From positions 54,615 to 118,614 of the forward strand of contig JAJFKJ010000019.1 of assembly GCA_021773275.1 (NCBI GenBank): a stretch of DNA of 64,000 bases, written 5' to 3'. This document shows, piece by piece, positions 36,278-44,496 of the stretch (the first letter of the stretch is position 1; every line of letters begins with the position of its first letter). Source of the DNA: Gammaproteobacteria bacterium (lineage in GTDB: Bacteria; Pseudomonadota; Gammaproteobacteria; JABCZS01). Under the pieces are notes generated by a model. It was given only the letters and a program-made list of their open reading frames with translations, had not been told where the DNA came from and made no database searches. Position numbers and translations under genes: made by a program.

Positions 36278-36622
36278 ATGACAATTTGTATGTACAATAA
36301 GGGTATATGTTTAGTATGGGACAGTAGTAAGAATGAGAGAAACCTAGTAAAACACGGGTTTGATTTTCAGGATGCATTATACGTGTTTGCAGGTGAAACC
36401 ATTACTTTTATCGACAATAGACAGCATTATGGTGAGGTTCGCTATACAACCCTTGGTTTTTTAAAGCAAAGCAAAGCAAAGCAAAGAGAAGTGGTAATAG
36501 CGCACACACTTAGAGATGAGTGCTTATGTGTTATATCGATGAGGAAGGCTAATGAACGTGAACAAAAAATCTTTAAAAAGCGACTTGAATCGCATAGACA
36601 AAATGAGCGATCAAGACATTGA
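36278..36622 (+). CDS. brnT: BrnT-family toxin
   Basis: A RelE-fold ribonuclease toxin. The 114-residue protein carries the family pattern WDSSKNERNLVKHGFDFQDA near 14 and ISMRKANEREQKIF near the end. GGAG lies upstream of the ATG. A tandem AAAGC repeat inside the gene adds about four or five residues (LKQSKAKQ) in a loop that is shorter in typical members. It overlaps brnA by 71 bases. Confidence 0.88.
   Translation: MTICMYNKGICLVWDSSKNERNLVKHGFDFQDALYVFAGETITFIDNRQHYGEVRYTTLGFLKQSKAKQREVVIAHTLRDECLCVISMRKANEREQKIFKKRLESHRQNERSRH
36463..36486. repeat. Pentanucleotide AAAGC tandem repeat inside brnT
   Basis: Four full AAAGC units plus AAAG. Gain or loss of one unit would shift the reading frame of brnT. 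Confidence 0.9.
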
Positions 36623-36812
36623 TTACTCAGACATACCAGAGCTAGATGATTCTTTTCTAAGTAACATGACCGTAGAGTTGCCGAAACCAAAAGAACGGAT
36701 ATCCCTACGGTTGGATCCGGAAGTCTTAGATTGGTTCAAGAAAGACGGCCCCGGTTATCAGACTCGTATTAATGCTGTGCTTAAGTCTTATGTAGAGGCT
36801 TGCAAACGTTAA
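36552..36812 (+). CDS. brnA: BrnA-family antitoxin
   Basis: The 86-residue antitoxin has the BrnA pattern DIDYSDIPELDDSFL and the ribbon-helix-helix region ISLRLDPEVLDWFKKDGPGY, then QTRINAVLKSYVEA. It binds BrnT and represses the operon in characterised pairs. The start lies inside brnT, so the two are coupled. Its end overlaps the convergent monooxygenase gene by four bases. Confidence 0.92.
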   Translation: MNVNKKSLKSDLNRIDKMSDQDIDYSDIPELDDSFLSNMTVELPKPKERISLRLDPEVLDWFKKDGPGYQTRINAVLKSYVEACKR

Positions 36813-37870
36813 ACCTCGTGATCTAAGCCCATTAACCATTTGCGTGCAATGGGTAGCATGATAGGTGCGATGAATGGTAAAGCATGTCGTGCAGCAGCTG
36901 CCCAAGGTACTCTGCCGCGAGGCATTTGTGTGAATTTGCTAATACCTTTTACAACGCGCTGGTCAACGGCATGACGAAGCTTGCCGTAATGTTCAATTTC
37001 ACCTGCAGCTAACAACTTTGCAAAAATATAAGCATCCTCAATGCCGAGGTTCATGCCACGTGCACCCATAGGAGAGTGTAAATGCGCCGCATCACCTGCT
37101 AAGCAAATAGGCCCTTGCTGCAGCGTTGCAGCCACGCGATGCGAAATTTTAAAATCTGATTGCCAATGAATTTTGCCTACATCTGTACCTTTGGGCAATA
37201 GTTCAAGTAAATTCTCAATATTGCCTAAAGCGCGCCAGAGGTTATTTTTAATTCGCAATAAAAATATAAAACCCTTCGGCACAAGTAAAATATGCACCTC
37301 GTTATCTTCAAGTGGTATATCAAGTTCGAGATCGTAAAGCTTCCAGGGTTCAGCATAACTGTTGCCAGGAAAGTCGATGTTTAGCGTTTTACGTACGGTG
37401 CTGTGCGCGCCGTCAGCGCCCAACAAAATATCTGCATGGATCGTATCGGTATTCACTTGTGCAATAACTTTGTTATCTTGAACTTCAAATTCGGTGAGCA
37501 CTTGTTCGCGTTTAACAGAAGCGCCTATGCTATTCAAAGCGCTTTCTATTGTGGCTTCGGTTTCACTTTGCGGGAGTACCAGCATAAACGGGTAATCCGT
37601 GCCGTTTTTTGCAAGGTCAACTCGCACAAGTGTTTTGCCATTTTTCCAGATGTTTGCTGCGGTTGCCTTCCAGCCTTTTTGCAGTAGCGCATCAGTTACA
37701 CCTGTTTCTTGTAGCAGTGTGAGCGTTCGAGGATTAACGCCCAATGCTTTAGAATGTGGCGAGATGGCCGCTTGCGATTCGATAATCGTGGCATCAATGC
37801 CTCGCTTTTTAAGAAATAGACCTGCTGCTAGGCCCGTCGGGCCAGCACCAGAAATAAGAATGTTATGCAT
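36809..37870 (-). CDS. FAD-dependent aromatic-type monooxygenase
   Basis: A 353-residue group A flavoprotein hydroxylase. It has the Rossmann GxGxxG in ISGAGPTGLAAGLFLKKRG, the DG motif in LLGADGAHSTVR, and the FAD ribityl-binding GD motif in ICLAGDAAHLHSPMGARGMN. The substrate is not apparent. It is shorter than phenol hydroxylases and closest in layout to small PheA/TfdB/UbiH-like enzymes. GAGGA precedes the ATG. Confidence 0.9.
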   Translation of the reverse strand: MHNILISGAGPTGLAAGLFLKKRGIDATIIESQAAISPHSKALGVNPRTLTLLQETGVTDALLQKGWKATAANIWKNGKTLVRVDLAKNGTDYPFMLVLPQSETEATIESALNSIGASVKREQVLTEFEVQDNKVIAQVNTDTIHADILLGADGAHSTVRKTLNIDFPGNSYAEPWKLYDLELDIPLEDNEVHILLVPKGFIFLLRIKNNLWRALGNIENLLELLPKGTDVGKIHWQSDFKISHRVAATLQQGPICLAGDAAHLHSPMGARGMNLGIEDAYIFAKLLAAGEIEHYGKLRHAVDQRVVKGISKFTQMPRGRVPWAAAARHALPFIAPIMLPIARKWLMGLDHEV

Positions 37871-37883
37871 TTTCTTATAATCC

Positions 37884-37952
37884 TCAAGTAAAGGCTACAA
37901 CCATAAATATGCCAAGTAGAAGAATAAGTATGATGGTGGTCATTTTGTCCAT
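37884..37952 (-). CDS. Possible 22-residue membrane peptide
   Basis: An open frame reading MDKMTTIILILLLGIFMVV then AFT, just upstream of the monooxygenase on the same strand, with GAGG ahead of the ATG. It is a single hydrophobic span. Size makes chance likely, so it is only a candidate. Confidence 0.3.
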   Translation of the reverse strand: MDKMTTIILILLLGIFMVVAFT

Positions 37953-37997
37953 GATGTGGGGCCTCTTTGTTTCTTAATGAGAGTATAGAACAGCTTG

Positions 37998-38066
37998 TGA
38001 GTTATAGAATCATTTCCTATAGCTCAAAATATGCTATAATATGAGTTATAGAGGCAGGAGCTATAA
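37998..38066 (+). promoter_or_regulatory. Iterated TGAGTTATAG operator around the fic promoter
   Basis: TGAGTTATAG at 37998 faces CTATAGCTCA at 38017-38026 as an inverted repeat; TGAGTTATAG recurs at 38042-38051 and GGAGCTATAA at 38057-38066. A TATAAT (38035-38040) lies between them. The repeats surround the -10, and the fic product has a C-terminal helix-turn-helix-like region, so autorepression is a reasonable inference. Confidence 0.6.
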
Positions 38067-38069
38067 CGC

Positions 38070-39173
38070 ATGAAATGGAGCTGGCAATTACCCAAATGGC
38101 CCAATTATATCTACGATATCAATAGATTAGAGGGGTTTGAGCGGCAGTTTTTAACGGCATCAGGGGCTTTTTCAGGCGTATTTAGATGCTTAGATGCCCA
38201 AGAGCAAGAGCAGCTTGAGGTGCAGCTATTAAGCGAAGAGGCGGTGAATACATCGGCAATTGAGGGTGAATATTTAAACCGTGGTAGTTTGCAGTCATCG
38301 ATACGCCGTGAGATGGGCTTAGCGGGCGATAAACCGCATAGCACGCCAGCAGAGCAGGGCATCGCTGAAATGATGCTAGACGCCTATCGTGGCTTTGGAC
38401 ATACGCTAAGCCATAAAGCCTTGCACAACTGGCACAAAATGCTGACCAAAGGACGCAAAGATTTAGAGTTTGTTGGGCAATACCGTGAACACTCTGAGCC
38501 GATGTTGATTGTCTCAGGTGGCAGACATGCGCCAACGGTTCATTTTGAAGCGCCACCTTCGAACGAACTTAAAACAAAAATGAGTGATTTTATTACTTGG
38601 TTTAATGATTCAGCGCCTAAAGGCGCACATCCAATGCCGGCCTTATTACGTGCGGGTATTGCGCATTTATATTTTGAAACCATTCACCCCTTTGAAGACG
38701 GCAACGGCAGGATAGGGCGTGCAATTGGGGTAAAGGCATTATCGCAAAGCTTAGGGCAATCAACCCTTATAGCATTATCGTACATTATTGAAAATAATAA
38801 AAAAGATTATTATAAAGCTTTGCAAACAACAAATTGTTCTTTGGAAATAGATCAGTGGCTCGAATATTTTGCGCAAACTGTTTTAAAAGCACAGGCGCAC
38901 ACACAAACCCACATAGAATTTCTTATTAAGAAAGCGAAGTTTTTTGACAGCATTAAGCAGGATATTAACGAGCGGCAGCGAAAGGTATTGCTGCGAATTT
39001 TTCGTGAAGGTGTCGATGGTTTCGAAGGCGGCCTAAGCGCCGAGAATTACATCAGCATCAGCAAAGCGTCACGTGCTACCGCGACCCGCGACTTACAGCA
39101 TTTGGTGAAGATACAAGCGCTATCGAAAACGGGTGAGCGCAGGTATACGCGGTATTTTCTGAATTTGGGGTAG
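38070..39173 (+). CDS. fic: Class II Fic AMP-transferase with DUF4172-like N-terminus
   Basis: Fic enzymes transfer AMP or related groups to target hydroxyls. The 367-residue protein has a DUF4172-like N-terminus, the inhibitory helix motif TSAIEG at 61-66, and the active site HPFEDGNGRIGR from His206. The C-terminal part (about 300-367) looks like a winged helix. AGGAG precedes the ATG. This is the usual chromosomal self-inhibited form, probably acting on a bacterial target, and unlike the Fic protein at 41983. Confidence 0.92.
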   Translation: MKWSWQLPKWPNYIYDINRLEGFERQFLTASGAFSGVFRCLDAQEQEQLEVQLLSEEAVNTSAIEGEYLNRGSLQSSIRREMGLAGDKPHSTPAEQGIAEMMLDAYRGFGHTLSHKALHNWHKMLTKGRKDLEFVGQYREHSEPMLIVSGGRHAPTVHFEAPPSNELKTKMSDFITWFNDSAPKGAHPMPALLRAGIAHLYFETIHPFEDGNGRIGRAIGVKALSQSLGQSTLIALSYIIENNKKDYYKALQTTNCSLEIDQWLEYFAQTVLKAQAHTQTHIEFLIKKAKFFDSIKQDINERQRKVLLRIFREGVDGFEGGLSAENYISISKASRATATRDLQHLVKIQALSKTGERRYTRYFLNLG

Positions 39174-39234
39174 ATGTGCTTACAACTTAAATATGGTATG
39201 CTTTATCTACTTCTAATTAAACAGGGACGTTTAC

Positions 39235-39918
39235 ATGAAATCATTAAAAGTATTTATTAGCAGCTGTCTGCTCGCGCTAGCGCTAAATGCTACTGCAGCA
39301 CCAATGGCTATTGATTTAACAGCTTGGCAGAAGCTTGGGCTGGGCAATGTGGGTGTAGCAGGTGACGATACATTTACCCTAAGCGTACCTGAGATGGCAA
39401 ACTCGAAGGGGTTAATTTTCCTTTCTGAAAACATGCTGCCGGATAACTATCGTGTTTCTTTTGATTTCCAAACCAGTAATGGTGATGGCGTGTTGGTGAT
39501 GTTATTAGCATTAACAAGCATAGATGGCGGCGATGTGCTTGTGCCCGATAACTACGATGGGAACTGGCCTTACTTTAAAGATGGCGTTGACCATAGTGCT
39601 TATGCAATTGCTTTGCATACGCATGCACATCAACCCAATAGTTTTATCCGTAAAATTCCGGGTTTTGATTTATTGGCGCAAACACATGACCCTTTTGAAA
39701 CAGCGGGCTCAGTACAATGGAACAGTTTAGTGATTGAGAAAAATGGTGGCAATATCAAGCTGATCCAGAATAATAATCAGCTTTTACTTGAGGTTAATGA
39801 TTTTGATGGCAACCCACTGAGTGAAGGGTACTTAGGTTTTCGTCTAAGCCCTGCGAAAAGCCAACCGTTTGAAGTCTCTTACCGTAACTTGCAGATCGAG
39901 CACTTAAGTGAAGATTGA
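39235..39918 (+). CDS. DUF1961/YesU-like exported protein
   Basis: A 227-residue protein with a signal peptide (about 1-22, ending ATAAP). The rest looks like a beta-sandwich of the concanavalin-like type; HSAYAIALHTH followed by SFIRKIPGFDLLAQTHDPFE resembles the conserved core of DUF1961 (YesU), a family linked to polysaccharide use. It overlaps the esterase gene by 11 bases. Confidence 0.7.
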   Translation: MKSLKVFISSCLLALALNATAAPMAIDLTAWQKLGLGNVGVAGDDTFTLSVPEMANSKGLIFLSENMLPDNYRVSFDFQTSNGDGVLVMLLALTSIDGGDVLVPDNYDGNWPYFKDGVDHSAYAIALHTHAHQPNSFIRKIPGFDLLAQTHDPFETAGSVQWNSLVIEKNGGNIKLIQNNNQLLLEVNDFDGNPLSEGYLGFRLSPAKSQPFEVSYRNLQIEHLSED

Positions 39919-40552
39919 TTTTGAAACGATTGCCTGCGAGCAAGCAAAGTATTTAATTATTTGGCTGCATGGCCTTGGCGCCGATGGGCATGATTTTATG
40001 CCTATCGCTGAGGCTTTGAATTTGCCCGATACGCAGTTTATCTTCCCGCATGCGCCGATGCGTCCGATCACGCTTAACCAGGGAATGGTGATGCGTGGCT
40101 GGTATGATATTGCATCACTTGATCGCTTTGAGCAAGAAGACGAAGCCGGTATGCTCGAAACACGCAAGGCGATTGATGAACTTATTAATGCCCAAATTGA
40201 AGCAGGTTTTAAAAGCGAAAACATTACAATCGCTGGGTTTTCCCAGGGCGGCGTAATGGCTTTGCTGGCAGGTTTGAGCTGCCCACACAAACTCCGAAGT
40301 ATAGTAGCGCTTTCTTGTTATTTGCCATTGAATAAAAAACTTCAAGCGTATGCAAGCCCGCAAAATAAAAACACACCCATTTTTATGGCGCACGGCACCC
40401 TAGATCCCGTGGTGCAGTATGACTTTGGCGAACGCTCAGCAAAGCATTTGAAAGATGACGGTTTCGACGTCGCTTGGCATAGCTACGTCATGCAACATCA
40501 AGTTTGCCCTGATGAGATAGCTGATATCAAGGAGTTTTTAGATGTGGGATAA
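39908..40552 (+). CDS. Carboxylesterase/acyl-protein thioesterase family hydrolase
   Basis: A 214-residue alpha/beta hydrolase of the phospholipase/carboxylesterase family. The oxyanion segment LHGLGADGHDF near 20, nucleophile Ser in AGFSQGGVMAL near 113, Asp in AHGTLDPVV near 160, and His in VMQHQVCPDE near 197 form a complete triad. The start is GTG at 39908 inside the upstream gene. The stop overlaps the Sel1 gene start. Confidence 0.92.
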   Translation: MKIDFETIACEQAKYLIIWLHGLGADGHDFMPIAEALNLPDTQFIFPHAPMRPITLNQGMVMRGWYDIASLDRFEQEDEAGMLETRKAIDELINAQIEAGFKSENITIAGFSQGGVMALLAGLSCPHKLRSIVALSCYLPLNKKLQAYASPQNKNTPIFMAHGTLDPVVQYDFGERSAKHLKDDGFDVAWHSYVMQHQVCPDEIADIKEFLDVG

Positions 40553-41045
40553 AGCAACCGCTGAAGAGCTATATACTAATGCTAAAAATTACCAGCGTGG
40601 TAGCATCCATGTTAAAAAAAACTTAACAACTGCAATTAAATTTCTAACGGTAGCTGCAACAATTGGTAATGCTAATGCACAAAACGACTTGGGTGCACTC
40701 ATTGGCAATGGCAAAGTTAAAAATAAAGACATTTATGATGCTGTCGAGTATTTCCGTCTTGCAGCAGAACAGGGGCATAGTAAAGCGCTTACCAATCTGG
40801 GGTGCGCCTATCAAGCAGGTGATGGCGTGCGTCCGAATCTTGTCGAGGCAAAATTTTATTTTGAAAAAGCGACTGAACAATATGAACCAAAGGCGGAACA
40901 GCTTAGGGATGAAATCAATTACGGCTTAACACCTGGCTTAAGCTATTATCCTTCGCGGTTTAAAGCGAAGCAAAAACCCGAGTACATTGAAACAGACACG
41001 CCTACACCTTCTTTACAAAACAAGTTTTCAAAACTAGGCCTTTAA
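40542..41045 (+). CDS. Sel1-repeat protein
   Basis: A 167-residue protein with two to three Sel1-like repeats (AIKFLTVAATIGNANAQNDL, then AVEYFRLAAEQGHSKALTNL, then AKFYFEKATEQ). Sel1 repeats mediate protein contacts and are common in host-interacting proteins of Legionella relatives, but also in ordinary bacterial proteins. There is no signal peptide. It is coupled to the esterase gene (11-base overlap) and its end overlaps a convergent gene by 44 bases. Confidence 0.85.
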   Translation: MWDKATAEELYTNAKNYQRGSIHVKKNLTTAIKFLTVAATIGNANAQNDLGALIGNGKVKNKDIYDAVEYFRLAAEQGHSKALTNLGCAYQAGDGVRPNLVEAKFYFEKATEQYEPKAEQLRDEINYGLTPGLSYYPSRFKAKQKPEYIETDTPTPSLQNKFSKLGL

Positions 41046-41214
41046 TCCCTGCTGCATTGCAATCAATTTCCTCAGGGTTACTTGTGAGCCTGATATTTTT
41101 AGCAACAGTGCCGCGTTTAACTTTTGAAGTTGAACCTTTTAGCTTTAGATCTTTTATGACTTGCACGGAGTCACCGTCTTGTAGAACTGTGCCGTGTGCA
41201 TCTTTTGTTTCCAT
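41002..41214 (-). CDS. PhnA C-terminal-domain protein without zinc ribbon
   Basis: A 70-residue protein covering the PhnA/YjdM C-terminal domain (DAHGTVLQDGDSVQVIKDLK, then LKGSTSKVKRGT). The N-terminal zinc ribbon of full-length YjdM is absent, so this is a stand-alone domain. Function of the family is unclear. It follows the carbonic anhydrase gene by eight bases. Confidence 0.82.
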   Translation of the reverse strand: METKDAHGTVLQDGDSVQVIKDLKLKGSTSKVKRGTVAKNIRLTSNPEEIDCNAAGIKGLVLKTCFVKKV

Positions 41215-41222
41215 GTCGGCTC

Positions 41223-41864
41223 CTAGGTTAACTTTAGTGGTTTGAATTCACTTGTTGCAGAATCGTATTGTTCAAGCTTACCTGTTGCTAGATCAAAATA
41301 CCAACCGTGCAGTCGTAGTTGTTGTTTTTCGACACGTTTTTTTATCCATGGGAAGGTTAGCAGGTTTTGCAGCGAAATTTGCAGCGATGCTTTTTCGCAG
41401 TGGTGCGCGTGTTCTTCACTGCTTGCATTTGGGTATTCTTTTAATACTTGCTTTTTTGCAGGCTCTGCGATATCCATCCAGGCATTGATAAAACAATCTT
41501 CACTTTCATGTGGTTTTTGTTCGATCAGGGCACGAATACCGCCGCAATAGCGGTGCCCTAATACAATGATGTCACTTACGCCTAGGCCAAGAACGGCAAA
41601 CTCGAGCGCAGCACTGGTGCCGTGGTGGCGTGGGTCGGCCTCAAATGGAGGGACCAAATTTGCCACATTGCGCACCATGAATAAATCACCAGGTTTGGAC
41701 TGGGTTAAAATGGTGGGGTCAACTCGGGAGTCGCAGCAAGCGATCACAAGGGCCTTAGGCTCCTGCCCGTTATCGGCTAGGCTGTCATAGTAATCTTTGT
41801 CGTTTATATATTGTTGATAAAAAGCCTGATAGCCGGTGATTAACTCATTGAATTGATTTGTCAT
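41223..41864 (-). CDS. can: Beta-class carbonic anhydrase
   Basis: Reversible hydration of CO2 to bicarbonate. The 213-residue protein has the zinc ligands in ACCDSRVDP (Cys, with the Asp-Arg pair) and LGHRYCGGI (His and Cys), plus FMVRNVANLVPPFE. Length and layout are typical. It is first in a two-gene unit with the PhnA-like gene. Confidence 0.94.
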   Translation of the reverse strand: MTNQFNELITGYQAFYQQYINDKDYYDSLADNGQEPKALVIACCDSRVDPTILTQSKPGDLFMVRNVANLVPPFEADPRHHGTSAALEFAVLGLGVSDIIVLGHRYCGGIRALIEQKPHESEDCFINAWMDIAEPAKKQVLKEYPNASSEEHAHHCEKASLQISLQNLLTFPWIKKRVEKQQLRLHGWYFDLATGKLEQYDSATSEFKPLKLT

Positions 41865-41929
41865 TTTGACTGATTAACCTCAAATAATTGCTGAAATAAC
41901 TTCAAAAATTATATATGAAGCAAGTACGA

Positions 41930-41947
41930 TTAGCAAAGCTTTGCTAA
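41930..41947. promoter_or_regulatory. Perfect 18-bp palindrome before the second fic gene
   Basis: TTAGCAAAG/CTTTGCTAA, 36 bases upstream of the ATG at 41983, in the divergent gap with carbonic anhydrase. It could be an operator; no T-run supports a terminator. Confidence 0.45.
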
Positions 41948-41982
41948 ACATGATAAACTGGCTAACTTAATGGAGTGTTGTC

Positions 41983-43461
41983 ATGTTAGATTTTGAAAAG
42001 CTTAAAGAATTCAATCCTGCCTTGGTTTATATGTTTCAAGCGGAGAGCTCACGTCCAGCTGGGGGCACTGACGCCACTGAGGGCATCAACCATATGCACA
42101 ATGTTGCTGGTCAATACCAGGACATGTACGACGCCTATATGTATGCACAAGAACAGGTATTACCATGGCTAAAAACACATGATCTTGCTGAGCTTAGTAG
42201 CACAAAATTAATTGAATGGTTGCAACAGATCCATGGCAACATCGCAAAAACCTTAGCTAAAAACAATGAGGTTGAGGCCGGAAGGTTTATTAAAGTTGGT
42301 GAGGAAATTACTAGCTGGCATGCTGGAGCTACAATACTACAGCATATCAAATTTTATTTTACTTTTCCCTTTACAGAGGAAAGTCATAAAAAAATGGCTG
42401 CCGCAAAAATAGCCGGTAATTTCCCTGGCTTGAATGAATCAGATTTTGAAAATTTCTTGTTTCTCGCAGCAAGATATCGCACAGAGCCGGGCCCACTTAC
42501 CATGGATCAAGCCGAGCAAGTGCTGTCAAGACTAATTGATGCGCACGACAAAAAACAATTAAGCAACGATGAAATAAACGTTGTTGCGAAAATAGTAAAA
42601 ATTGGCATGCCTGCTTCCATGGTGCCACAAGCGATGAATGACTTCGCGAGAAAAATTATTGGTAAATGGAAAAGCTGCAACCCAGATGATCTTGAGGCTG
42701 TTTCATCTTTACTGGGTGAAACATTTGATGGGCTTGTGGATATCCATCCTTTTTTCAATGCTAACAAGCGAACAACCACTTGCCTAATTAACATTATGCT
42801 GCGATCATTTAATTTGCCCAGCATATTACTGCGTATACCTGATGATAAAAGAACTGCCGATCTTCTAGGAGAGCATATTTTAAGGTGCATCAAAGATGCA
42901 CAAGCAGGAAAGCAGCCCAGCAGCGAAGATAAAAAGCAGATCGCTGTTCTGCGGGTAGAATGCAGCGATCTTGCCAAAAAAATAACAAGAGACTTTCCTG
43001 GGTTCAATGTTGCCAAGTTTAGTGATGATTTGTTTAAAAATGATGCGAAAAAAACAGTAGATTTGAATAACGATTCTGCGTGCATAGCTGTTGCCATGGA
43101 AAGATTAAAGGAAAATGTCATGCACTTTGGGAGAAAACATAGAGAGCTTTCAGTTTTTTCTTCAGAGGAAGGGCGGAACTCAATTAAATTAGCCGTAAAA
43201 CAATTAAGCGGCGTTGACGAGTGGGCGGTCATGGGAAAAGAAGCTAAGGCCTGGCGTCAATTTCCCCAGGCTGAGGCTAATAGCGTTTATAAAGAACTGA
43301 AAGCCAACCCGGCGTTCGTTGCAACAAAGCATAAAGTTACCGCAAGTCGTGATAATAGCTATGTAATACAACTGCAAGGTATTGATGTTGATGCCTTGCT
43401 TGCACAAGGGCAGGCCATAGCGACAGCCTCACAGGGCCCGCAGAAAAATACGAACAAATAG
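41983..43461 (+). CDS. Fic/Doc-domain protein, candidate effector
   Basis: A 492-residue protein with a Fic-type core: DIHPFFNANKRTTTC from His255, matching HPFx[D/N][G/A]N[K/G]R of the Fic/Doc superfamily. The active-site Gly is Ala and Arg is preceded by Lys as in Doc, which phosphorylates rather than AMPylates, so the donor is uncertain. No inhibitory TxxxEG motif was seen. The flanking 250-residue N- and 220-residue C-terminal regions are unlike housekeeping Fic proteins. TGGAG precedes the ATG. A role inside host cells is inference. Confidence 0.82.
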   Translation: MLDFEKLKEFNPALVYMFQAESSRPAGGTDATEGINHMHNVAGQYQDMYDAYMYAQEQVLPWLKTHDLAELSSTKLIEWLQQIHGNIAKTLAKNNEVEAGRFIKVGEEITSWHAGATILQHIKFYFTFPFTEESHKKMAAAKIAGNFPGLNESDFENFLFLAARYRTEPGPLTMDQAEQVLSRLIDAHDKKQLSNDEINVVAKIVKIGMPASMVPQAMNDFARKIIGKWKSCNPDDLEAVSSLLGETFDGLVDIHPFFNANKRTTTCLINIMLRSFNLPSILLRIPDDKRTADLLGEHILRCIKDAQAGKQPSSEDKKQIAVLRVECSDLAKKITRDFPGFNVAKFSDDLFKNDAKKTVDLNNDSACIAVAMERLKENVMHFGRKHRELSVFSSEEGRNSIKLAVKQLSGVDEWAVMGKEAKAWRQFPQAEANSVYKELKANPAFVATKHKVTASRDNSYVIQLQGIDVDALLAQGQAIATASQGPQKNTNK

Positions 43462-43511
43462 CCTAAATCTTGGTATACTGAGATATCGCCATTAACTCAA
43501 GGAATGAGCAT

Positions 43512-44480
43512 ATGAAAATTTTTACTAGCTTCGCTATAAGTTTACTTTTGTTATTCGGCTTTTCTGCACAAGCAGCTGATTCACGCTGGACCTTTGACGG
43601 CGATATCCGCAACAATACCTTGGCGGTTAGCCCTAATGAAAAGACGGCCGCTGTTGGTAACAGCGATACGCCTATTATCTATATATACGATTTAAAAACA
43701 AGCGAGAAGCAAGCCATGCTTTCGGGTTTTGTTACGCCACGTAATATCCTGTTCTCGCCTGATGGCGAGTTTCTGTACATTTCGGACAGCAGCCTTGGCG
43801 TTATTTTTAAGTTTGATGCAACTAATTTTAAACTTTTAACGAAATATACTGTTGGCCCAGGTGCTTTCGGGACAGCTATAAACAACGATGGCTCCAAGCT
43901 CTACATCAATAACCAAGCTGCAAATACAGTGACTGTATTTGATTTGCAAAAAGAAAAACCTGCCGCGGTAATCACTGGCTTTGCACAGCCCCGGCAAGGC
44001 GTAATATTAAGCCCGAATGGCCAAACGCTTTACGTAACGAATTTTGCTAGCGACAAAATCACGGTAGTTGACCTTGGAAGCAATGAGATTGTAGGCGAAA
44101 TCGATGGCTTTGATAAAATTCGCGCTATTTCAGTAACAAGCGATGGCAAAACAATATTTGCAGCCAATAGTGGCAATAACAAGATTGCGGTGGTTGATGC
44201 GCAAGCGATGAAAGTCATTGATACCATCAAAGTTGGCAAAGAGCCCTACGGCGCAGCACTGACCCCGGATGAAAAATTTGTATACTCAGGTAACCTAGCG
44301 GATAACTCCCTGACTGTAATAGCATTGCCTGACATGAAGGTCATTACAACAGTAACAGGGCTAAAAGAACCACGCCAAGCAATCGCATTTTCACAAGACA
44401 GCAAAACAGCCTACGTGTTGAACGGTGATTTAAGTATTGCAAAGGTAGACTTAACAACAAACGAAGTAGTTGTTAATTAA
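43512..44480 (+). CDS. YncE-like exported beta-propeller
   Basis: A 322-residue protein with signal peptide (about 1-21, ending AQA). Seven blade-like repeats of the YVTN type follow (SPDGEFLYISD, SPNGQTLYVTNFASDKITVVD, TPDEKFVYSGNLADNSLTVI). E. coli YncE is periplasmic, iron-responsive and of unclear function. AAGGA precedes the ATG. Confidence 0.88.
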   Translation: MKIFTSFAISLLLLFGFSAQAADSRWTFDGDIRNNTLAVSPNEKTAAVGNSDTPIIYIYDLKTSEKQAMLSGFVTPRNILFSPDGEFLYISDSSLGVIFKFDATNFKLLTKYTVGPGAFGTAINNDGSKLYINNQAANTVTVFDLQKEKPAAVITGFAQPRQGVILSPNGQTLYVTNFASDKITVVDLGSNEIVGEIDGFDKIRAISVTSDGKTIFAANSGNNKIAVVDAQAMKVIDTIKVGKEPYGAALTPDEKFVYSGNLADNSLTVIALPDMKVITTVTGLKEPRQAIAFSQDSKTAYVLNGDLSIAKVDLTTNEVVVN

Positions 44481-44496
44481 CGCTGCGGAGCAACGC

